A DNA stretch of 64,000 nucleotides from AAA164-E04 sp964342825. Its GTDB lineage: Bacteria > Verrucomicrobiota > Verrucomicrobiia > Limisphaerales > AAA164-E04. Position numbers and translations under genes: made by a program. Location of the stretch: NCBI GenBank assembly GCA_964342825.1, contig CAYFHO010000001.1, positions 62,001 to 126,000 on the forward strand, written 5' to 3'. Shown one piece after another: positions 58,880 through 64,000 of the stretch (within the stretch, counting starts at the first letter, position 1; every line of letters starts with the position of its first letter). Under the pieces are notes generated by a model. It was not told the origin of the DNA, ran no database searches, and was given only the letters and a program-made list of their open reading frames with translations.

Positions 58880-59740
58880 ATGCTAAAACAGCCCAGTATA
58901 GTGTCATTTTGCTCGGTGATGACAGCAGGTATACTCCTGCTGAGTCTGCCGTCGCGTGTGAACAGCCACCTCAAGTGGGTGGTTGCAGGGATATTCCTAC
59001 CCTTCCTTGCTTTAGCCGAAGCCGCTGATGAGAAAGTGGATTCGCTTCAATCCGCAGTTGTTTCCAAACAGGAATTGCTGCGTGAGAACCAGCAACTTCG
59101 ACGAGAGATTCAAAACTACAAGATCGCTCTCCTCCAAAATCAGGCCATTGCCTCCGAAAATGCCCTCTTTCGGCAGCAATTGGGCTGGAAAAGGAACCTT
59201 CCATGGCGTCTGTTGCCGGCTCGTGTTCTTGTTAAAGACCCAACGAATTGGTGGAAGAGTCTTTACGTGAATCTTGGGGCCAAGGATGGGGTGGTTGAAA
59301 ACGCTCCTGTTTTGTCACCTTTAGGACTTGTGGGAAAAGTGGAACAGGTCGAACCACATCGATCCCTGGTACGACTGGTGGGGGATCCTCACTGCAAGGT
59401 GGCAGCCATGTTGTCGGATTCGGGCCAAGCCGATTCAACGGAGCCCGCGCATGGAACCATTTTACCCGGAGCCGATACGGCTCTGAATCCCAGGCTCGTT
59501 GATTTCCATCACCTTCCGGCGGGAACAAAACCTGAACCGGGATCCAAGGTTGTAACCAGCGGGCTCGGAGGTGGATATCCACGCGGCATTCCTGTGGGTC
59601 ATATTGTGGATAGTCGCTCCTCTGCTTCAGGTTTGTTTGCCGAGGCTCGAGTCAGATTGGCAGTCGATCTCAATCGATTGGAAATGGTTTGGATAAAATT
59701 GCCTGATCCCCAAAAACAAACACCCCCAGATGGGATGTAA
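58880..59740 (+). CDS. mreC: Rod shape-determining protein MreC
   Basis: This 286-residue periplasmic scaffold has a first membrane helix (about 10-30), then a coiled coil (about 48-95, SLQSAVVSKQELLRENQQLRREIQNYKIALLQNQ), followed by two beta domains (about 110-270: ARVLVKDPTNWWKSLYVNLGAKDGVVENAPVLSPLGLVGKVEQV, and VVTSGLGGGYPRGIPVGHIVD). This is the full MreC layout. MreC links MreB to PBP2. It sits between mreB and mreD as usual. Confidence 0.95.
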   Translation: MLKQPSIVSFCSVMTAGILLLSLPSRVNSHLKWVVAGIFLPFLALAEAADEKVDSLQSAVVSKQELLRENQQLRREIQNYKIALLQNQAIASENALFRQQLGWKRNLPWRLLPARVLVKDPTNWWKSLYVNLGAKDGVVENAPVLSPLGLVGKVEQVEPHRSLVRLVGDPHCKVAAMLSDSGQADSTEPAHGTILPGADTALNPRLVDFHHLPAGTKPEPGSKVVTSGLGGGYPRGIPVGHIVDSRSSASGLFAEARVRLAVDLNRLEMVWIKLPDPQKQTPPDGM

Positions 59741-59772
59741 CTCCATGATCTAGTTATCATTAAGAATACCTC

Positions 59773-60330
59773 ATGATGTCACGTCACACATTCACATGCC
59801 TGATTCTGTTTGCCATGGTTATTACCTATGTGCAATCGCATTGGTCGGTGATGGAAGGGATGTGGCGTGCCCAGGTTGATTTGCTGCCCATATTCGCAGC
59901 TTACGCCGCTCTGCATGGAGGCCTGGGTGCCATCATTGGTGTCGCTCTGGTGGCTGGAGCCTGGTTTGATGTCTTATCTGCAAATCCAATTGGAACCTCC
60001 CTTATTTCCTTGTTTTTAACGGCTTTGATCATTCACCGAGTGCATGAAGTGGTTCTCAAAGGGCAATTGGCGGCTCAGTTTTTTGTCAGCTTGTCTGCCG
60101 GTATTTTGGGGCCTGTCCTGTCATATTTTCTGCTGTGGAGCATGGGCATGCAGCCATTGGCAGGGTGGGGGACACTTTGGCAGATCGTTGTCAATGCCAT
60201 GGTTTGTGGTGTATTTGGTCCGTTTGTATTCCTCATTTTGAATCTGATGGATCGTTGGGTTTCATATGAACCCGTGGCTCAGCCCTGGAACCGGCCAGTC
60301 GTCGAAGTCAAACGCAGTAAGAGATATTGA
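59773..60330 (+). CDS. mreD: Rod shape-determining protein MreD
   Basis: This 185-residue inner-membrane protein of the elongasome shows about five helices, with LLPIFAAYAALHGGLGAIIGVALVAGAWFDVLSANPIGTSLISLFLTALIIH matching MreD. It lies after mreC and just before mrdA in the canonical order. The stop lies 10 bases before the chosen mrdA start. Confidence 0.9.
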   Translation: MMSRHTFTCLILFAMVITYVQSHWSVMEGMWRAQVDLLPIFAAYAALHGGLGAIIGVALVAGAWFDVLSANPIGTSLISLFLTALIIHRVHEVVLKGQLAAQFFVSLSAGILGPVLSYFLLWSMGMQPLAGWGTLWQIVVNAMVCGVFGPFVFLILNLMDRWVSYEPVAQPWNRPVVEVKRSKRY

Positions 60331-60340
60331 ACGATCTGAT

Positions 60341-62317
60341 ATGAAACCGGTTCAACACACAAGACGCGAAGACATGGGCCTCCAATGGTTGGCTTTCGGG
60401 TTGTTCATTGGGTTCCTGATCCTGGCTGGCGGACTTTGGTATGTTCAGGTCGTTTCCTTCAAGAAGTATGAGAAATACCGAGAGGTGCAATCCTACCGAA
60501 CAGTGCGCATCCCTGCGCCCCGTGGCATCATTTTTGACCGAAATTCCAATGTTCTTGCCGACAATGAACCCAAATTCAACATTGTCGCATATCTGGATCA
60601 ATTCAGAAAGGAATTCACCAAAACATACTATCAGCTGAAGGGGGATCGAAAACTAACCAATGCTGAAAGCAATCGTCTGCAGAGTGATGCTCGTTATCTT
60701 ACGGTCAGCAACAAGGTTCACGAGGCGAGTGTTGTGATTGGTCTGAAGAAACCTGCCGTGCTGGATCGATCTGATTTTCAAATCCACTACCACAGACATC
60801 GGTATATGGCCATGCCTGTGCTGAGTGGATTGAGTCGGGAACAGATGGCTCGCTTCATGGAGCAGGGCTCTAGGTTGAAAGGCTTCGATTTAGAGGTTCG
60901 ATCCAAGCGGCGTTACCCCAATGGCACTTTGGCAGCGCATGTCCTGGGTTATATGCGTCCCCGACAGCGCAGTTCCAATGAACAATCCACCACGCTCGAG
61001 ATGTCCTTTGATTATGAACTTCCTGATTTCATGGGGAAATATGGTTTGGAAGGGCAATATGAAGAAGAGCTGAGTGGGGAACCGGGAGCCAAGTCCATTC
61101 TTGTCAACAACATGGTCTATCGACAGGAGGAGGAGATATGGCTTCCATCTCTTCCTGGCAAACATCTATACCTCACTCTGGATTCGAGGATTCAAAAAGC
61201 CGCCGAGAATGCACTGGCTTATCTGGACCCCAACCAGCAGCGTCGAGGCGCCATTGTGGTGATGGATTGCACCAACGGGGACGTGCTGGCTTTGGCGTCG
61301 GCTCCGACATTCGATCCCAACATTTTCACCGGTTTCTTACCTGCATCCGTTTTCAATCCAATGATTGATAAGGACGGCCCGCTTCCGCTTTTCAATCGTG
61401 CGACCTATGGCCGTTATCATCCTGGGTCCATCTTCAAAATCATGGTTGGACTGGCAGGTTTGGAAAAAGGTTTCATTGATCCTGAAGCGGAGTTTTACGG
61501 ACAAGGATTTTATCCAATGGGACGGCGCAAAATCAAGGACACCGCAGGTGCGGGTTATTTTGATTTCGAGAAAGCCTTTTACAAATCCAGTAACGCATAT
61601 TTCATCCATTATGGATTGGAAATGGGCCCTGACGTTATCGTGGATTATGGAAATCAAATCTTCCTGGGGAAAGAAACGGGGCTTCTGCCTGCACAGGAAA
61701 CAGGTGGGTATTTCCCAAGCAAGAAAAGTTTAAAAAAGGGGTGGTACGATGGCGATACCGCCAACCTGAGTATCGGCCAGGGCAAGATCGATGTGACACC
61801 CCTTCAAATGGCGGTGATGACTTCGGCTGCAGCCAATGGAGGCAAGGTTTTCTGGCCCCGCATTGTCGCGGGTTGGGAAACAACCTTGGCGAATGGGGAT
61901 TCTGTTTTTGAGTCAACACCTTCTGGAAGAATTCGAGGGAGAATCAATGCGTCGCCTCAAAATTTCCAAATCGTTCAAAATGCGATGTTGGCTGATGTTG
62001 AAAAAGTTCAAGGTACTGGTTCCGCTTGCAAGATTGAGGGTTATTTGATTGGGGGTAAAACCGGCACAGCCGAAACTGGTTTTCGTAATAAAGACGACAG
62101 GCGTATCAAGCATACATGGTTTGCCGCCTACGCACCTTTTGAAAACCCCAGATATGCTGTTGTCGTTTTGGATGGCGATGGTGCTTCAGGGCGAACCAGC
62201 TGTGCTCCGTTGGCAAAAATGGTTTTTGAGGTGGTCAAAGATTTACCGGATCCATCCACCGTCAAACCAAGAAAAAAGGTCTTTAGCCAGGGGGAGGGGT
62301 ATGAACGCGCGCTCTAA
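60341..62317 (+). CDS. mrdA: Penicillin-binding protein 2 (elongasome transpeptidase)
   Basis: This 658-residue class B PBP cross-links peptidoglycan during elongation. Start taken at 60341 (MKPVQHTRREDMGLQ), after mreD; a frame open from 60266 overlaps mreD. A membrane helix (about 18-42) is followed by the PBP dimerisation region (about 60-260: IPAPRGIIFDRNSNVLADN, LGYMR). The transpeptidase active-site motifs follow: SIFK with Ser363-Lys366, SSN at 416-418 and KTG at 573-575. All three are intact. Its substrate is lipid-linked or nascent glycan stem peptide. The stop overlaps the rodA start by 17 bases. Confidence 0.95.
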   Translation: MKPVQHTRREDMGLQWLAFGLFIGFLILAGGLWYVQVVSFKKYEKYREVQSYRTVRIPAPRGIIFDRNSNVLADNEPKFNIVAYLDQFRKEFTKTYYQLKGDRKLTNAESNRLQSDARYLTVSNKVHEASVVIGLKKPAVLDRSDFQIHYHRHRYMAMPVLSGLSREQMARFMEQGSRLKGFDLEVRSKRRYPNGTLAAHVLGYMRPRQRSSNEQSTTLEMSFDYELPDFMGKYGLEGQYEEELSGEPGAKSILVNNMVYRQEEEIWLPSLPGKHLYLTLDSRIQKAAENALAYLDPNQQRRGAIVVMDCTNGDVLALASAPTFDPNIFTGFLPASVFNPMIDKDGPLPLFNRATYGRYHPGSIFKIMVGLAGLEKGFIDPEAEFYGQGFYPMGRRKIKDTAGAGYFDFEKAFYKSSNAYFIHYGLEMGPDVIVDYGNQIFLGKETGLLPAQETGGYFPSKKSLKKGWYDGDTANLSIGQGKIDVTPLQMAVMTSAAANGGKVFWPRIVAGWETTLANGDSVFESTPSGRIRGRINASPQNFQIVQNAMLADVEKVQGTGSACKIEGYLIGGKTGTAETGFRNKDDRRIKHTWFAAYAPFENPRYAVVVLDGDGASGRTSCAPLAKMVFEVVKDLPDPSTVKPRKKVFSQGEGYERAL

Positions 62318-63500
62318 GCATTGGACTCACCAGATTGACTGGGTATTGTTACTGGCATTGATTGGCATTGCCTCCATCGGCGTTGCGTTCATTTACAGTG
62401 CTGCCTCAGTGCACGGTATCACCGATCCGGAGCATTGGTATCAGCATCGTTTTGTGAAACAAATCCTGGCTTGTCTGCTGGGATTTGGGATTGCTGCCGG
62501 TGTCTGTCTGGTGGATTACCATCTCATCGCAAGATGGTCGATGGTGTTTTATTGGGCGGCCATCATCCTGCTTCTGGTAGTGTTGTTGTTTGAACCAGTC
62601 TTTGGCGCTCGCAGGTGGATATCCATTGGGCCGATAAGACTGCAGCCTTCTGAATTTGCGAAAATTGCCACGATATGTGCTCTTGGAAATTTTTTGAGTC
62701 GCCCCTTGGATGAACTGAGGGTTCCAAGTTTGTTTTTTCAGACATTGGGTCTCATCGGGCTGCCGTTTTGTCTGATTTTAATTGAACCTGATCTGGGCTC
62801 TTCCTTGGTATTGATACCCGTTGGATTGGTCATGATGTTTATCGCTGGCATCCCCAGAATTTTCCTGGCCCGGTTACTCACTGGTTCATTTCTCGTTTTG
62901 GTGCTGGTGGTGGTGGACACTCTCTTTTACCCAAAATTATTGCCGGTAGTTCAACTTGAAGAATACCAGAAGAACCGACTTTTGGTTTATTTTGGAATGT
63001 CTTTTGCACCTGCCGACGCAACACCTGAAGAAAAGCGTAAAGCTGAGCGCAGGGAACGCGAGATCACACACAATGTTGATCAGGCTTTAATATCCGTAGG
63101 ATCCGGTGGAATGACTGGGAAGGGTTGGTGTCAGGGTACGCAAAACGCCCTTGGATACCTTCCCAAGACAGTGGCTCATAATGATTTCATCTTTTCGGTG
63201 ATTGCCGAGGAGTGGGGCTTTTTGGGCAGCATGACCGTTTTGCTGTTAAACGGAGTGGTCGTCATTCAAGGCCTGCGAATTGCGTCGCAAGCCAGAGACC
63301 GAATGGGGAAGGTGATTGCCTGCGGAGTTGTCATGCTTTGGTTCAGCCATGTCTTCATCAATATAGGCATGAATATTCGATTAATGCCCGTGACCGGGCT
63401 GCCCCTTCCGTTACTGAGTGATGGAGGATCCTCTGCACTCAGTTTTCTGATGGCCATGGGGCTTTTACAAAACGTTAAAATATACAAGAGAAACTATTAA
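62301..63500 (+). CDS. rodA: Peptidoglycan polymerase RodA (SEDS family)
   Basis: The ATG at 62301 follows a strong GGGGGAGGGG ribosome-binding site within the end of mrdA; the open frame reaches further upstream but the canonical start is here. The product (399 residues) has about ten helices with SEDS signatures: SIGVAFIYSAASV, ARRWISIGPIRLQPSEFAKI, LILIEPDLGSSLVLIPVGL, HNDFIFSVIAEEWGFLGS and TGLPLPLLSDGGSSALSFLMAMGL. RodA polymerises glycan strands with PBP2. A middle insert (about 210-260, rich in Lys/Arg/Glu, near EEKRKAERREREITHN) is a cytoplasmic or periplasmic loop slightly longer than usual. Confidence 0.96.
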   Translation: MNARSKHWTHQIDWVLLLALIGIASIGVAFIYSAASVHGITDPEHWYQHRFVKQILACLLGFGIAAGVCLVDYHLIARWSMVFYWAAIILLLVVLLFEPVFGARRWISIGPIRLQPSEFAKIATICALGNFLSRPLDELRVPSLFFQTLGLIGLPFCLILIEPDLGSSLVLIPVGLVMMFIAGIPRIFLARLLTGSFLVLVLVVVDTLFYPKLLPVVQLEEYQKNRLLVYFGMSFAPADATPEEKRKAERREREITHNVDQALISVGSGGMTGKGWCQGTQNALGYLPKTVAHNDFIFSVIAEEWGFLGSMTVLLLNGVVVIQGLRIASQARDRMGKVIACGVVMLWFSHVFINIGMNIRLMPVTGLPLPLLSDGGSSALSFLMAMGLLQNVKIYKRNY

Positions 63501-63513
63501 AAACATTTAAATT

Positions 63514-64000
63514 ATGAATCAACGTAAAGGGAACCGTCGCCGGAGTGGCGGTATGCGATTTAAACCGTCAGCTGGTATTGGAGCCAAGAACAAGAAATCT
63601 CAACGAGCCGCAGCTGTGGCTCGGGCTGAGGTGCTTGGAAATCCCACTGCCGACGAAGAACCGGTATACGAAAGTCAGAAACACGCTCGCGAAATTCAAC
63701 GTGCAGAAAACAAGGCCGCTGGTTTGCCTCCTGATTTAACGGATGAAGCCTTGAAGGAAAAAATAGAGGCTGAAAAAGCTGCCAAAGCCGAGCAAAGCGA
63801 AGAGTCCGGAGACAAGAAAGCGAGAGGTAAATCCAAATCCTCAGGAGGAAAGCGAGAGGGGAATCGTCGTGGACCTCGTGAACGTCGGGGCGAAAAGAAA
63901 GGCAAGGATAAGGATAAACCCTACGAACCGGTGGAGATTCCTGAACAACCCGCCAAGGGAATTGTCGGGAGTATCAAAGCCGCTGCGGACAAAGTAATAT
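63514..64000 (+). CDS. Basic low-complexity protein, C-terminal part beyond window edge
   Basis: From the ATG at 63514 the frame stays open to the window edge: 162 residues, very rich in Lys, Arg, Glu, Gly and Ala (MNQRKGNRRRSGGMR, then blocks such as KEKIEAEKAAKAEQ and RGPRERRGEKKGKDKD). It looks disordered and nucleic-acid-binding. The visible end, PAKGIVGSIKAAADKV, begins a more ordered part. In many bacteria the rod operon is followed by Rne/Rng-type ribonuclease genes with such basic regions, so that is one possibility, but no catalytic domain is in view. Confidence 0.6.
   Translation, partial: MNQRKGNRRRSGGMRFKPSAGIGAKNKKSQRAAAVARAEVLGNPTADEEPVYESQKHAREIQRAENKAAGLPPDLTDEALKEKIEAEKAAKAEQSEESGDKKARGKSKSSGGKREGNRRGPRERRGEKKGKDKDKPYEPVEIPEQPAKGIVGSIKAAADKVI

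Noticed and set aside
1..64000. tRNA, rRNA, CRISPR arrays, insertion sequences or prophage
   Set aside because: Reading both strands gave no cloverleaf, repeat-spacer arrays or transposase/integrase motifs. This was by eye; a tRNAscan or CRISPR search could still find something.

Overview
The window looks like chromosomal DNA from a free-living, probably aquatic or soil member of the Verrucomicrobiota. The evidence is gene content: planctomycete/verrucomicrobial protein families (PSD1-type DUF1549/DUF1553, DUF1501, DUF1592/DUF1588, DUF1552, DUF1080), three prepilin-type proteins of the H-X9-DG family, a sulfatase, a Tat-exported Gfo/Idh/MocA oxidoreductase and a complete MreB/MreC/MreD/PBP2/RodA operon. 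The rod operon argues against Planctomycetes, most of which lack MreB. Base composition is moderate (about half GC by eye), with a visibly AT-richer patch at 28.4-29.3 kb. I see no tRNA, rRNA, CRISPR array, complete insertion sequence or prophage. Gene density is high, and the only gene-free stretches over 300 bases are 32136-32473 and 53904-54481.

Layout. 1-5.1 kb (minus strand): a partial prepilin-like gene, an O6-alkylguanine-DNA alkyltransferase, two tail-anchored hypothetical proteins and an ABC exporter pair. 5.2-16.7 kb (plus): a hybrid sensor kinase, a PSD1/DUF1501 pair, tgt, and a VWA/GATase-like membrane protein overlapping a caspase-fold protein that lacks the catalytic Cys. 16.7-26.9 kb: an exported PPP-type phosphatase, an exported hypothetical protein, a YfgM-like TPR protein, a MutT-like Nudix enzyme, a tiny CPXCG protein, a DUF1080-DUF1592-DUF1552 operon, a sulfatase and an Rrf2 regulator. 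27.1-33.6 kb: a CE15-type glucuronoyl esterase, two orphan exported or membrane proteins, REP-like palindromes, a UvrD/PcrA helicase, a cupin and a tandem-domain exported protein. 33.6-45.2 kb: an AAA+ ATPase with a zinc ribbon, Gfo/Idh/MocA, an OFA-type MFS transporter, a PQQ-type sugar dehydrogenase with a sulfocyanin-like cupredoxin, a prepilin-like protein, an acyltransferase and a PpiD-like chaperone. 45.4-53.9 kb: a lipoprotein, ComEC, VanZ, a zinc-ribbon protein and a TonB-like/ExbD/ExbB cluster, then a dUTPase and a beta-propeller protein bracketed by two identical 34-bp repeats, then an FHA-membrane fusion. 54.0-56.9 kb: a cobalamin riboswitch reading into an exported surface protein translationally coupled to a pseudopilin. 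57-64 kb: DUF4126, then mreB-mreC-mreD-mrdA-rodA and a partial, very basic reading frame.

How the genes fit together. Much of the window fits breakdown of sulfated or glucuronic-acid-bearing polysaccharides by exported enzymes (sulfatase, CE15 esterase, DUF1080, PSD1/DUF1592 cytochrome-domain proteins, PQQ dehydrogenase). Other genes serve housekeeping: tRNA queuosine modification, DNA and nucleotide-pool repair (ogt, mutT, dUTPase, UvrD), envelope protein folding and cell-wall elongation. The most intriguing module is the cobalamin-riboswitch-controlled surface protein plus pseudopilin at 54.0-56.9 kb. I propose, by inference only, that it is a corrinoid-scavenging surface system.
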